Source: Herbidospora galbida (GTDB lineage Bacteria; Actinomycetota; Actinomycetes; Streptosporangiales; Streptosporangiaceae). Taken from it: a stretch of 64,000 nt of DNA. Position 1 is the stretch's first letter, and each line of letters starts with the position of its first letter. The translations under genes were made by a program, and so were the position numbers. The stretch covers positions 124,001 through 188,000 of the forward strand of contig NZ_SZQA01000006.1 of the NCBI RefSeq assembly GCF_005233835.1, written 5' to 3'. Below, one piece after another: positions 40,683 through 48,786 of the stretch. The notes beneath the pieces were generated by a model. The model had not been told where the DNA came from. It saw only the letters and a program-made list of their open reading frames with translations, and did no database searches.

Positions 40683-42019
40683 GCCGCCCAGAGACGTCGC
40701 ACGCTCCCGGTCACCGGGCCGGGGGCGGGGGCGCGGGGCCCGGTTCGTACCAGCACGGGTTTCCCCGGGAAAGCCGTCGCGCCCGACCTGATGACGTAGT
40801 CGACCTCGGTGGTGAGCAGCGACGGCCAGCGCATCAGGCCCAGGGTGGTGCGGATCTGGAGGTCGGCGAACGCGGCGCCCAGGCAGCGCCGCTGGCCGAC
40901 GCCGTAGGGCAGGAACGCGTAGGGGTTGACCTTGGCGCCGGTCCAGCGGGCGGGACGGTAGACCTCCGGGTCGGGGAAGGACGCCGGGTCGTGGTGTTCG
41001 AGCAGCGGCGTGGCGAACGCGAGCGCGCCCTTCGGGATCACGGTGGGGCCGACCCTGATGTCGCGGGCCACCCGGCGCGGGAGGCTGAACGGCACGGTCG
41101 GGATCAGCCGCTGCGACTCCCGCACGGCCGCGTCGAGCTCCTGCTCGGTGTCGGGTAGGGCGCCGGGGGTGCCGAGGATGGTCAGCAGCGCCCACGTCAT
41201 CGACATGGCGGTGGTCTCGAACCCGGCCGAGAACAGGCCGTGCAACTCGCCGGCGATCTCCGGGGTGCTGAGCCGGTCGCCGTTGTCGTCGACGGTGTGA
41301 CAGAGGATCGACAGGGCGTCGCGACGGGCGTCGTCGGCCCGTTTGCGCTCGATGAGCAGCTCCAGCCGGTCGTAGACCGAGGCGAGGTGGCGCAGCCAGC
41401 GGCCGTGGGGGGTCCAGGCGGCCTCGCTCCGGAACAGCAGCACCAGCGGGTTCTGGAACGCCCGGAGCAACCGCGCGACGTCGTTCGCCAGTTCGACGTT
41501 GGCGTCGTCGACGTCGATGCCGAGCAGGCAGACCAGCATGTTGGCGCGGGTGATGTCGACGAACTCGGCCGCCATGTCGAACGGCTCGCCGTCGGTCCGC
41601 GCGAAGCGGGACCGTTTGAACGTCTCGGCGAAGACCGTGGCGTAGTGGTCCATCGCGCTCTTGTGCGTGATCGGCATCAGCAGCCGGCGCGACCGGCGGT
41701 GCCGCTCGCCGTTGAAGGTGATGACCGCGTCGAACATCTTCGACCAGGGGCGGCCCTGCGGGAGGGCGAAGATGCCGTCGCTGAGCCGCTCGAACACGTC
41801 GTTCTCGGTGAAGTAGCTGCGCGCGCCCTCCTCCCCGCGGAGCAGCACGACCGACCCGTTTCCGCCGGTCAGCGGGACGACGGGGCCGGGGAACCGGGTG
41901 GCCACGTGGTCGAGGGCGTACCAGGCGTTGTGCCGGAGGAACCGGAGGTTGTTGACGATCGGGATCCCGCGTGGCCCGGCCGCGTCGATCCGCAGCGAGG
42001 TGTCGAACATCGTGCCCAT
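40679..42019 (-). CDS. Cytochrome P450
   Basis: 446 residues from ATG 42019 (MGTMFDTSLRID); ATG 42010 and an upstream start at 42079 are alternatives. P450 signatures: I-helix AGFETTAMS, K-helix EXXR as ESQR, PERF-like RPARW, and the heme loop FLPYGVGQRRCLGA with Cys379. Substrate unknown. The four-base CTAG at 40679-40682 serves as the stop codon for this gene and for the acyl-CoA dehydrogenase on the other strand. No ferredoxin or ferredoxin reductase gene is adjacent. Confidence 0.9.
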   Translation of the reverse strand: MGTMFDTSLRIDAAGPRGIPIVNNLRFLRHNAWYALDHVATRFPGPVVPLTGGNGSVVLLRGEEGARSYFTENDVFERLSDGIFALPQGRPWSKMFDAVITFNGERHRRSRRLLMPITHKSAMDHYATVFAETFKRSRFARTDGEPFDMAAEFVDITRANMLVCLLGIDVDDANVELANDVARLLRAFQNPLVLLFRSEAAWTPHGRWLRHLASVYDRLELLIERKRADDARRDALSILCHTVDDNGDRLSTPEIAGELHGLFSAGFETTAMSMTWALLTILGTPGALPDTEQELDAAVRESQRLIPTVPFSLPRRVARDIRVGPTVIPKGALAFATPLLEHHDPASFPDPEVYRPARWTGAKVNPYAFLPYGVGQRRCLGAAFADLQIRTTLGLMRWPSLLTTEVDYVIRSGATAFPGKPVLVRTGPRAPAPGPVTGSVRRLWAA

Positions 42020-42095
42020 GCCGCGTCCCGCTTTCCGTGCGCTCAGGCGGAGCGTATGCGCGGTCTTCGGCCCGATCAAGAAAACTTCATGTGAA

Positions 42096-42125
42096 CGGGC
42101 GGGCCCTCCGGGGAGGACCCGCCCG
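42096..42125 (-). terminator. GC-rich hairpin after the LVIVD gene
   Basis: The arms CGGGCGGG/CCCGCCCG (42096-42103 / 42118-42125) extend inward with one mismatch. It lies 21 nt beyond the stop at 42147 on the minus strand, and a T-rich stretch follows in that direction. Confidence 0.65.
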
Positions 42126-42146
42126 CGTCGATCACTTACTCAGGGA

Positions 42147-43916
42147 CTACTTGCCACCCTTGAGGACGGTCTTCGACAGGTCGTTCAGGGCCGACTGGAG
42201 GCGGGCCTGAGCGGGGTCGGACTTCTTCAGGAGGGCGGCGGCGGTCTTCAGGGCCACCGAGGCGAGCAGCTTCTTGTGGCGGTCCTTCAGACGCTGGGCC
42301 TCGTCGATCAGGGCGTCGACGGCCTTGGCCTGGAGCTTGTCCAGACCCGCGCGCTCGGCCTGCACCTGGTAGGCGCGGACGAGCTCGAAGCTCGACTCCC
42401 ACGACAGTCGCGGCTGACCCTGCGCGTTGAACAGGTTCAGCTTGACCGTCTGCGCGGCGTCGATCTCCTCCTTGGCCACGGCGGGGGTCGGGACCAGCTT
42501 GAAGGCGTCGAAGCCACGCGCGATCTCGCTGCCGTAGATCTGGCCGTTGTACCAGTACGCCGACCAGAAACCACCCAGCGTCAGCGCGGAGGCGTTGACC
42601 GGGCCGCGGTCGAAGTAGCCGAGCTCCTTCGGGTTGGCCGAGTCGGTGAAGTCCCAGAGCGAGATGCCGCCCTGGTACCACGCCTGCACCATGATGTCGC
42701 GACCGGGGATCGGGACCAGCGAGCCGTTGTGGGCGACGCAGTTCTCGGCGGTCGTCTGGGGCGCCGGGAGCTTGTAGTAGCTCTGGAACACCAGCTTGCC
42801 GTCCACGATGTTGTAGATGGAGTTGGCGCCCCACGACGGCAGGTCGGTGTCCCGGCAGCGAGCGCCGGAGCCACCGCCCCACTCGTCGGTGAAGACGACC
42901 TTGGTGCCGTCGTTGTTGAAGGTCGCCGAGTGCCAGTAGGCGTAGTTCGGGTCGGCGACCGCGTCCAGGCGCTTGGGGTTCTCCGGGTCCTTGATGTCGA
43001 TCAGGATGCCGTTGCCGGCGCAGGCGCCGGCGGCCAGCCCGATCTCCGGGTACGCGGTGATGTCGTGGCACTGGTTGGTCACCGGGCGGGGCGACCAGTT
43101 CGTGCCCGACGGGTGCTGCGCCGTCGGCGGGGTGTTCTGCAGGCCGTCGATCGCACCGGTCTCCGGGTTGGCGAACAGGCGCGGCTGGGCCACGACCGCG
43201 GCGGTCTCCGGGTTCTTCAGCGGAACCTTGATGACCTCGATCCGCCACAGGGAGGTGTTCGGGTCGGTCGCGGCGGTGTTGGCGCAACCGGCCAGCTCGT
43301 CACCGGACCTGACACTGGAGGTGCCCTGAACGTAGACGTAGACGTTCTTCTTGTCCTTGGGGCTGGTCACGACCGTGTGGGTGTGCGAACCACGGCAGGT
43401 CTGCACGGCCGCCACCTGCGTCGGGGCGTTGATGTCGCTGATGTCGAAGACGCGGACACCGCGGAACCGCTCGGGGTTCACGGTGCCGGGAGCGCCCTGC
43501 GTGCCGCAGTCGATCCGGCCGCGGGTCTCCTCGACCGACATGAAGAGCAGGTTGCCGTAGACGGACAGGTCACCCTGGCCGCCCGGGCACACCACCGACG
43601 TCTTCAGGACCGGATCGGCGCCGGTGCTGATGTCGTAGATGTTGAACCCGTTGTAGTTGCCCGCGAAGGCGTAGTTCCCGCTGAACGCCAGGTCGGAGTT
43701 GGCGAACGAGGAGCTGCCCGGACTGTCGGGGTTGACGAACCCGGCGGGCTTGTCGTTGTGCTTGGTCAGTTCGAGGCCGCTGGCGGCGGACTGTGCGTCC
43801 AGCCAGCCGGCTCCTAGGCCGACACGCGGATCATCGGCGGCCTGGGCGGCAGTGGGCAGGAAACCTGCCACTAACGCTCCGGCAGCGGCGATGACCCCGA
43901 GGGTGCGGAGTCGCAA
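42147..43916 (-). CDS. Secreted LVIVD-repeat (beta-propeller) protein
   Basis: 589 residues. Signal peptide ends AAQA-ADD. The body has propeller-like repeats with FNIYDIS, VRVFDISDINAPTQVA, GILIDIKDPENPKRLDAV and ISLWDFTDSANPKELGY, the LVIVD pattern. Conserved His residues occur in RGSHTHTVV, NQCHDITAYPE, YAYWHSATF and VAHNGSLVP. A Lys/Ala-rich helical C-terminal domain (~490-589, ending SKTVLKGGK) resembles FIVAR-type repeats. The protein is secreted; enzymatic activity is not evident. It is transcribed divergently from a DUF305 lipoprotein gene, a pairing seen in other actinomycetes, suggesting joint function, perhaps in metal or redox stress (inference). Confidence 0.8.
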   Translation of the reverse strand: MRLRTLGVIAAAGALVAGFLPTAAQAADDPRVGLGAGWLDAQSAASGLELTKHNDKPAGFVNPDSPGSSSFANSDLAFSGNYAFAGNYNGFNIYDISTGADPVLKTSVVCPGGQGDLSVYGNLLFMSVEETRGRIDCGTQGAPGTVNPERFRGVRVFDISDINAPTQVAAVQTCRGSHTHTVVTSPKDKKNVYVYVQGTSSVRSGDELAGCANTAATDPNTSLWRIEVIKVPLKNPETAAVVAQPRLFANPETGAIDGLQNTPPTAQHPSGTNWSPRPVTNQCHDITAYPEIGLAAGACAGNGILIDIKDPENPKRLDAVADPNYAYWHSATFNNDGTKVVFTDEWGGGSGARCRDTDLPSWGANSIYNIVDGKLVFQSYYKLPAPQTTAENCVAHNGSLVPIPGRDIMVQAWYQGGISLWDFTDSANPKELGYFDRGPVNASALTLGGFWSAYWYNGQIYGSEIARGFDAFKLVPTPAVAKEEIDAAQTVKLNLFNAQGQPRLSWESSFELVRAYQVQAERAGLDKLQAKAVDALIDEAQRLKDRHKKLLASVALKTAAALLKKSDPAQARLQSALNDLSKTVLKGGK

Positions 43917-43992
43917 GGGGCCGTCCCTTCAGAGGGGTCCTATGTGGTATTTCACCGCGTACCGTAACTGAAAGGGTCTTGATGTTCTATAC

Positions 43993-44006
43993 GTAGACAT
44001 ATCTAC
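43993..44006. promoter_or_regulatory. Operator-like palindrome in the LVIVD/DUF305 divergent region
   Basis: GTAGA-CATA-TCTAC is a perfect 5-bp inverted repeat with a 4-nt spacer, in an AT-rich patch that contrasts with the surrounding GC. It lies between the two divergent starts (43916 and 44052). It resembles BlaI/CopY- or TetR-type half-sites. The regulator is not in the window. Confidence 0.45.
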
Positions 44007-44051
44007 TTTTCCGGACAGATGCCGACGGTACAGCGGAAGCAGCCCCACACC

Positions 44052-44714
44052 ATGAGCCAATCGCGCCGACTGAGCGCCTTGTTGCTGGTCTCCGGCCTGG
44101 TCCTCGCCGGGTGCAGCGAGGACGCCCCGCCCCCGGCCCCGAACGCGCCGTTGGTCGTCCAGCCCGGCGCCCCCGGGCAGGCCGCCAAGACGCTCCCGGG
44201 CACCGCCATGCCCTCTGTCAGCGAGGCCCCGTTCACCGCCGCCGACGTGCTCTTCTTCCAGGGGATGATCCCCCACCACGGGCAGGCGCTCCGGATGACC
44301 TCGCTCGTGCCCTCCCGCACCAAGAACCGCGACGTGACCCTGATCGCGCAGCGCATCTCGTCCACGCAGGAGGACGAGATGACCCAGATGCGGAAGTGGC
44401 TGACGTCCCGGGGGCAGGACGTGCCGTCGGCCGACCACGGCCACGGAGCCGGCCGGCTGATGCCCGGAATGCTCACCGAGGAGCAGTTCGACCGGCTGGA
44501 GAAGGCGAAGGACGGCGAGTTCGACCGGCTCTTCACCCAGTTCATGATCGGCCACCACATGGGCGCCCTGGAGATGGTGGAGAAACTGTTCGCCGCGAGC
44601 GGCGGCCAGGAGACCGAGACCTACGTCTTCGCCACCCACATCGACTCCGACCAGCGCATCGAGATCGACCGGATGCAGCAGCTGCTGGCCACGATGGGCG
44701 GCCCGCTCCAGTAG
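44052..44714 (+). CDS. DUF305 lipoprotein
   Basis: 220 residues from ATG 44052; an in-frame ATG at 44019 would add 11 residues. Lipobox LAGC with Cys21. The DUF305 four-helix (ferritin-like) domain shows the two paired-His motifs QGMIPHHGQALRM and FMIGHHMGALEM, plus LIAQRISSTQEDEMTQM. The His/Met-rich pattern suggests metal binding on the cell surface, with copper often suggested for relatives. It is divergent from the LVIVD gene and probably shares its control region. A strong hairpin follows its stop. Confidence 0.9.
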   Translation: MSQSRRLSALLLVSGLVLAGCSEDAPPPAPNAPLVVQPGAPGQAAKTLPGTAMPSVSEAPFTAADVLFFQGMIPHHGQALRMTSLVPSRTKNRDVTLIAQRISSTQEDEMTQMRKWLTSRGQDVPSADHGHGAGRLMPGMLTEEQFDRLEKAKDGEFDRLFTQFMIGHHMGALEMVEKLFAASGGQETETYVFATHIDSDQRIEIDRMQQLLATMGGPLQ

Positions 44715-44731
44715 GCCCCCGGAGAAACCTG

Positions 44732-44759
44732 CACCGCCCGGGTGATGACCCGGGCGGTG
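44732..44759. terminator. Bidirectional terminator hairpin (copy A)
   Basis: A perfect 12-bp stem CACCGCCCGGGT / ACCCGGGCGGTG with a GATG loop lies between the convergent DUF305 and Tyr/Asp-rich genes. Nearly the same hairpin recurs at 45366-45395. Confidence 0.8.
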
Positions 44760-44779
44760 GAGGCGGGAGCCACTAGGGG

Positions 44780-45067
44780 CTAGTCCCAGTAGTAGTACTC
44801 CTCGACGTAGTAGTCGTCGTCCCAGTCGTCCCAGCCGTCCCAGTCGTCGTAGTAGTAGTCGTCGTAGTAGTAGTCGTCGTAGTAGTAGTCGTCGTCCCAG
44901 TAGTCCCAGTCGTCGTAGGTCGTGGACGCGGGCTGGGCGACCGTGCTCACCGCGGTAGTAGTCGCGGTAGTGGCCGTTTCGGCATCCGCCGCAGAGATCG
45001 GCCCCAGGACCAGGGCCGCCGCACCGAGGACCCCCGCCCCCACCGTCGCGACTCGCTTACCGTTCAT
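44780..45067 (-). CDS. Small secreted Tyr/Asp-rich protein (YYYDD repeats)
   Basis: 95 residues from ATG 45067, chosen for the excellent AGGAGGAG site 5 nt upstream; a longer frame adds an unlikely N-terminus. A signal-like N-terminus (MNGKRVATVGAGVLGAAALVL, cleavage near ADA-ET) is followed by a Thr/Ala/Ser stretch and a C-terminal half made only of Tyr, Asp, Trp and a few Glu/Gly: three YYYDD units, WDGWDDWDD and YYVEEYYYWD. The predicted mature tail is extremely acidic and aromatic. A paralogue with the same N-terminus but a His-rich tail lies 338 nt upstream. No known domain. Adhesion, metal binding or an electrostatic partnership with the paralogue are possibilities. Confidence 0.75.
   Translation of the reverse strand: MNGKRVATVGAGVLGAAALVLGPISAADAETATTATTTAVSTVAQPASTTYDDWDYWDDDYYYDDYYYDDYYYDDWDGWDDWDDDYYVEEYYYWD
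44843..44887. repeat. Three perfect 15-bp tandem repeats (YYYDD coding)
   Basis: GTCGTCGTAGTAGTA is repeated three times without change inside the Tyr/Asp-rich gene, continuing as GTCGTC. It is a slippage-prone coding repeat. Confidence 0.85.
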
Positions 45068-45404
45068 GGCTTCTCCTCCTAGGATTCGCCTGGCTTGCCC
45101 CTCCAGGCTTTCCGACGACCGGCAAGCGGCGCGAGAGGGCGTGGCGTTCATTTGACGGGAGGAGGGCGAGGTTCTGGGTGCGGGTTGAGGGGGTGCTTTT
45201 ATGTACGGCTTATTGAGCTACGTCCAAGTGCGGCCTACAAGAGGGTCGATTGGGGACGGATGGGGAGAATGTCCGGGAAGCCCTTGGGCGGCGAAGGTCC
45301 GGCCCATCACGTGTCGGTAAAGCCCTTACGCGGCCCTTATCCCACCGGGCCTCCCCGAACATGATCCACCGCCCGGGCGACGACCCGGGCGGTGGCAGGA
45401 ACCC
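45068..45404. other. 337-nt intergenic region between the two small paralogues
   Basis: It holds the strong ribosome site and presumably the promoter of the Tyr/Asp-rich gene at its left end and the terminator hairpin of the His-rich gene at its right end (45366-45395). Short frames here have no ribosome site or recognisable content. No RNA gene was recognised. Confidence 0.5.
45366..45395 (-). terminator. Terminator hairpin (copy B)
   Basis: A perfect 12-bp stem CCACCGCCCGGG / CCCGGGCGGTGG with a CGACGA loop lies 9 nt past the His-rich gene stop. It shares the ACCGCCCGGG arm with copy A at 44732-44759, so gene and terminator were duplicated together. Confidence 0.8.
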
Positions 45405-45635
45405 TCAGTACCACCAGCCGTAGTTGTAGTCGTGGTAGTGGTGGTGATGGTGGTGATGGTGGCCGTCGTCCCAGTGGTGGTGGGCCGGGAACACACTGGC
45501 CGACGTGCTCACCGCCGTCGTGGTCGCCGGGGTCGCGGCCTCGGCGGCCGACGCCATTGACACCGGGGCCACGATCAGGGCCGCCGCTCCGAGGAACCCC
45601 GCCCCCACCATCGCGACTCGCCGCTTTCCGTTCAT
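45405..45635 (-). CDS. Small secreted His-rich protein, paralogue of the Tyr/Asp-rich protein
   Basis: 76 residues from ATG 45635 with AGAGGAGAAG just upstream. The first ~48 residues (MNGKRRVAMVGAGFLGAAAL, then a Thr/Ala/Ser region with ATTTAVST) are clearly homologous to the neighbour at 44780-45067. The tail differs completely: HHHWDDG, eight consecutive His, then YHDYNYGWWY. The mature peptide would be a ~45-residue polyHis/aromatic segment, a plausible extracellular Ni, Zn or Cu binder. Its own terminator follows. Confidence 0.75.
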   Translation of the reverse strand: MNGKRRVAMVGAGFLGAAALIVAPVSMASAAEAATPATTTAVSTSASVFPAHHHWDDGHHHHHHHHYHDYNYGWWY

Positions 45636-45870
45636 GGGCTTCTCCTCTGGATCGTCCCGAGATTGGTTTACAGTTCTACTTTTTTCTGGTCGGGGCGTAA
45701 TAGCGAGCGATATGGGCCGATTTGACGGTAGTTGGCGGAGGTTGTGTGCGATGTTGGGTTTGATTTCCCTGGGGAGGTCGCGCGAGGCCTTTCCTTGACC
45801 TTCGCGAAGGAAGCGCGGGAGGTACGGCGCTGGTGACGGCGCATTCACCTGCGGCGCAGGGGTTCGCCTT

Positions 45871-47070
45871 TCACGCCGGGGTAACGACGAGGGCGCTCCG
45901 CCTGCCGAAGGCCCAGATCGTCAGGGCGAAGACCGACGCGACCATGCCCGCCAGGCACACCGCCCGCCACTGCCCCACCGACCACAGCACCGAGGCCGCC
46001 GCCGATCCGATCGCGCCGCCGACGAAGTTGCCCGTCACGAACGCGGTGTTCAGCCGGCTGCGCGCCTCGTGGGACACCGCGAAGACCCGGGTCTGGTTCA
46101 GGATGTTGAGGCCCTGCATCCCGGCGTCGATCAGCACCACGACCACCAGGACGAGCACCACCGACCGGCCCGCGAACCCGGCCAGGCCGAACGACAGCAG
46201 GACCAGCACCCAGCCGAGGCCGGTGGCGGGCATCGACCAGCCTCGGTCGTGCAGGCGGCCCGCCCGCTGGGCCGCCACGGCGCCGGCCAGGCCCGCCAGG
46301 CCGAACAGGCCGATCACCGAGACCGGGTAGCCGAAGGGCGGGGAGCTCAGCAGGAAGGTCAGGGACGTCCAGAACATGGTGAAGATCGCGAAGCCCGTGC
46401 AAGAGAGGGCGAGGGTCCACCGGACGACCCGTTCGCGGCGCACCGTCGAGAACACCGACGCGATCAACCGGTGGTAGGGCAGCCGGGTCTTGGGCTCCAG
46501 CTCGGGGAGCGCCCGGTAGAGCAGCACCGCGAGGGTCAGGGCCAGGACCGACGCCGCCAGGAAGATGGTGCGCCACCCGGCGAACTCGGCGACCAGGCCG
46601 CTGATCGTCCGGCTGAGCAGGATGCCCGTCAGGATGCCCGACGTCACGGCGCCGACCACGTGGCCACGGCGGGCCGGGTCGGCCAGGTCGCCGGCCAGCG
46701 GGGTCAGCAGCTGCCCGGCCACCGTCGTGATCCCCATCAGCGTGATCGCGCCCAGCAGCAGGCCGAACGTCGGCGCCAGCGCGCACAGCACCAGCATCAC
46801 CGCCGACACCACCAGCATCACCGGGATCAGCTTGCGCCGGTCGAGCACGTCGCCCAGCGGGACGAAGAGCAGGATGCCCACGGCGTAGCCGACCTGGGTG
46901 GCCGTCACCAGCAGGCCCGCGCCGGCCGTGGAAGCGCCGAGGTCGGCGGCGATGAAGTCGAGGAGAGGCTGGGCCCAGTAGAGGTTGCCGACCGCCGCGC
47001 CACCGGCGACGGCGAAGAGGAACGTCAGGCCGGGGGTCATGACCTGCGGTTGGGCTTTCACCCGGGACAT
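45871..47070 (-). CDS. MFS transporter (drug efflux type)
   Basis: 399 residues from ATG 47070 (MSRVKAQPQV); GTG 47085 is the alternative. Twelve predicted helices. Between helices 2 and 3 lies GDVLDRRKLIP, the MFS motif A (G.L.DR.GRR-like), and TSGILTGILLSRTISGLV resembles motif C. It is annotated as an efflux-type MFS by pattern; the substrate is unknown. It is downstream of a CMD-family gene in the same direction (~41-nt gap), and both lie divergent to an ArsR regulator. A small-molecule or oxidant-responsive efflux unit is inferred. Confidence 0.85.
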   Translation of the reverse strand: MSRVKAQPQVMTPGLTFLFAVAGGAAVGNLYWAQPLLDFIAADLGASTAGAGLLVTATQVGYAVGILLFVPLGDVLDRRKLIPVMLVVSAVMLVLCALAPTFGLLLGAITLMGITTVAGQLLTPLAGDLADPARRGHVVGAVTSGILTGILLSRTISGLVAEFAGWRTIFLAASVLALTLAVLLYRALPELEPKTRLPYHRLIASVFSTVRRERVVRWTLALSCTGFAIFTMFWTSLTFLLSSPPFGYPVSVIGLFGLAGLAGAVAAQRAGRLHDRGWSMPATGLGWVLVLLSFGLAGFAGRSVVLVLVVVVLIDAGMQGLNILNQTRVFAVSHEARSRLNTAFVTGNFVGGAIGSAAASVLWSVGQWRAVCLAGMVASVFALTIWAFGRRSALVVTPA

Positions 47071-47111
47071 GCTTGCACGCGCCACCTACCAGGGGCGAAA
47101 CCGGGCGAACC

Positions 47112-47663
47112 TCACCACGGGAGTGCCGCGCCGGGCCCTTCGGGCGGGGGCGTGCGGGCGGTGTTCATGACCATGGCCAGGGTCGTGTAGTAGCCGGCCG
47201 TGGCGATCGCCCCGACCACGCGCTCCTCGCCGAAGACCGCCACCGCTTCGGCGTAGGTGGCGTCGGAGACGTCCTTCGTACGCTGGAGCTCGTCGACCAG
47301 GTTCCACATCGTGGCCAGGCGGCCGTCCGACGGGCGCTCGGCCCTGCCGATGGCGTCGACGTCATCGGGTGACACGCCTTTGGACAGAGCGATCGGGTGG
47401 TGGAAGGCCCACTCGTAGGACTGGTCCCAGTGCCGTGCCACGGTGAGGACGACCACCTCGACGAGGTCCTCGTCGAGCACGCCGCCGAACCGGATCGTCT
47501 CGCCGACGAGCTGCAGCCGCGTCATCAGCTCGGGGCTGCGCAGCAGCGGCACGAACGGGCCGGAGATCCCGCCGCGCGGCCCCTCGGTGATGCGCTCGAT
47601 CGCGGCCCGCTGGGCCTCGGTCGGTTCGGCGGGGAAGGGCAGGCGGTTCGTATCAGTGGTCAC
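47112..47663 (-). CDS. Carboxymuconolactone decarboxylase (CMD/AhpD-like) family protein
   Basis: 183 residues, GTG start at 47663 within a palindrome. The helical CMD fold is indicated by GPFVPLLRSPELMTRLQLVGETIRF, LVEVVVLTVARHWDQSYEWAFH and YAEAVAVFGEERVVGAIATAGYYTTLAMVMNT. The Cys-x-x-Cys of peroxidase-type AhpD is absent; instead the E/W/H pattern of YEWAFHH seen in CMD-like proteins is present. The reaction is unknown. First gene of a CMD-MFS operon, 17 nt from the divergent ArsR start. Confidence 0.8.
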   Translation of the reverse strand: MTTDTNRLPFPAEPTEAQRAAIERITEGPRGGISGPFVPLLRSPELMTRLQLVGETIRFGGVLDEDLVEVVVLTVARHWDQSYEWAFHHPIALSKGVSPDDVDAIGRAERPSDGRLATMWNLVDELQRTKDVSDATYAEAVAVFGEERVVGAIATAGYYTTLAMVMNTARTPPPEGPGAALPW

Positions 47664-47672
47664 TTATATAAG
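47663..47672. promoter_or_regulatory. CTTATATAAG palindrome between CMD and ArsR starts
   Basis: A perfect 10-bp palindrome in the 17-nt gap between the divergent CMD and ArsR start codons. Its AT-rich core stands out from the GC-rich flanks. It could be both the -10 region of a leaderless arsR message and the ArsR operator. Confidence 0.55.
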
Positions 47673-47680
47673 GTAGTCGG

Positions 47681-47956
47681 ATGCGTGCCTTCGACGTCCT
47701 GGGAGACCCCGTCAGGCGGCGGATCCTCGAACTGCTCGCCGACGGGGAACGGTCGGCCGGGGAGCTGGGCGCGGTCGTCCAGGCTGAGTTCGGGATCTCC
47801 CAACCGGCCGTGTCGCAGCACCTCCGGGTGCTCCGCGAGAACGGCTTCGCGACCGTGCGGGTCGACGGGGCCCGGCGGCTCTACGCGGTCGACCCCGCGC
47901 CGCTCGCCGAGATCGACCGCTGGCTGACCCGGTACAGGAAGGATCAGCCGCTGTAG
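47681..47956 (+). CDS. ArsR-family winged-helix repressor
   Basis: 91 residues. DVLGDPVRRRILELLADGE, then SAGELGAVVQAEFGISQPAVSQHLRVLRENGF is the ArsR/HTH_20 DNA-binding fold, followed by the wing (TVRVDGARRLYAVDP). The Cys metal motif of arsenic/cadmium sensors is absent, so it probably does not sense metals in the classical way. Its position divergent from CMD-MFS, with a palindrome in between, suggests autoregulation and control of that operon. The last 13 nt overlap the convergent DUF1707 gene. Confidence 0.85.
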   Translation: MRAFDVLGDPVRRRILELLADGERSAGELGAVVQAEFGISQPAVSQHLRVLRENGFATVRVDGARRLYAVDPAPLAEIDRWLTRYRKDQPL

Positions 47957-48786
47957 GCGGCGGTGCAGCCGCCGCTGCCGGGGTCGGGCTTCCCTGTCGC
48001 CACGACCTCCCCGTCGATGGTGATATGACAGGTCAGCTTCGCCCCATCGGCAGCCTCGGCCTCCACGAGCAGGTCGTCGAGGCTGGCGAGGTCGAGCTCC
48101 TTCTCGAAGGGCAGGACCATCCCCTTGCCGGACACGACCTCGCTGCCTTCGGCGTTCATCACTAAGTCGCCGGCGGTGGCGTCGGGCCGGTCGCCGGCGA
48201 CCCACATCACGACCTCGTGGATGCCCTCGTCGTCGGACTCCCCGTACTGCTCCGCCGCGTATTCCGAGTGATCCGACGCCGAGGACTCGTCCCCGTCGTC
48301 GAACGCGGCGGGCACCCCCACCAGAGTCAGCAGCAGCGCGGCGCCCGTCACGATGGTGATGACCGTGCCCGTGTTGTGGTCGTCGCGGCCCCGTTCCCTG
48401 GCCCGGCGGCCGAGCACGGCGAAGATCAGCGCCGGGATCCACATGAGCCCGAAACTCGCGAATCCGAGAATGAAGGTGACCCATGCGGCGACCGTGTAGG
48501 CCTTGCCGACGTCACGATTGCGCTGCGGAGGATGGACGGGAGGCGCGTAGGCGACCGGGGGAGGCGGCGGGGCCGCGTAGGGCACGGCCGAGGGCATCAG
48601 GGGCATGCCCGGGATCGGGGGCAGGTCGCGCATGAGCTCGTTGAGATCGCCCCAGGTCACAGCGGTCTGCGCGGCCGCGAGCCGGGTCGAGAGTTCCCGG
48701 TCGTCGAGCCGCCCGACGGCGTAGTGCTCCCGCAGAACGGCGCAGGCGCGGTCGCGCTCCGCGTCGGATACCCGCATGTGCTGCAA
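47944..48786 (-). CDS. DUF1707 membrane protein with DUF4190-like domain
   Basis: 280 residues if started at TTG 48786, chosen because GGGGAGG lies 6 nt upstream; ATG 48777 (MRVSDAERD) is the alternative but lies 15 nt from that site. N-terminal DUF1707 (RVSDAERDRACAVLREHYAVGRLDDREL) is typical of actinomycete membrane proteins. A Pro-rich stretch follows, then two membrane helices (VAAWVTFILGFASFGLMWIPALIFAVLG; ITIVTGAALLLTLVGVPAA). An acidic ~130-residue extracytoplasmic tail has two Cys near the end (LTCHI, GGCTAAY), possibly a disulfide. Function unknown. Confidence 0.75.
   Translation of the reverse strand: MQHMRVSDAERDRACAVLREHYAVGRLDDRELSTRLAAAQTAVTWGDLNELMRDLPPIPGMPLMPSAVPYAAPPPPPVAYAPPVHPPQRNRDVGKAYTVAAWVTFILGFASFGLMWIPALIFAVLGRRARERGRDDHNTGTVITIVTGAALLLTLVGVPAAFDDGDESSASDHSEYAAEQYGESDDEGIHEVVMWVAGDRPDATAGDLVMNAEGSEVVSGKGMVLPFEKELDLASLDDLLVEAEAADGAKLTCHITIDGEVVATGKPDPGSGGCTAAYSG

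Noticed and set aside
45095..45364. Plus-strand 89-codon frame between the small paralogues
   Set aside because: No ribosome site, Arg/Gly/Pro shadow composition, and it crosses the control region of the Tyr/Asp-rich gene.
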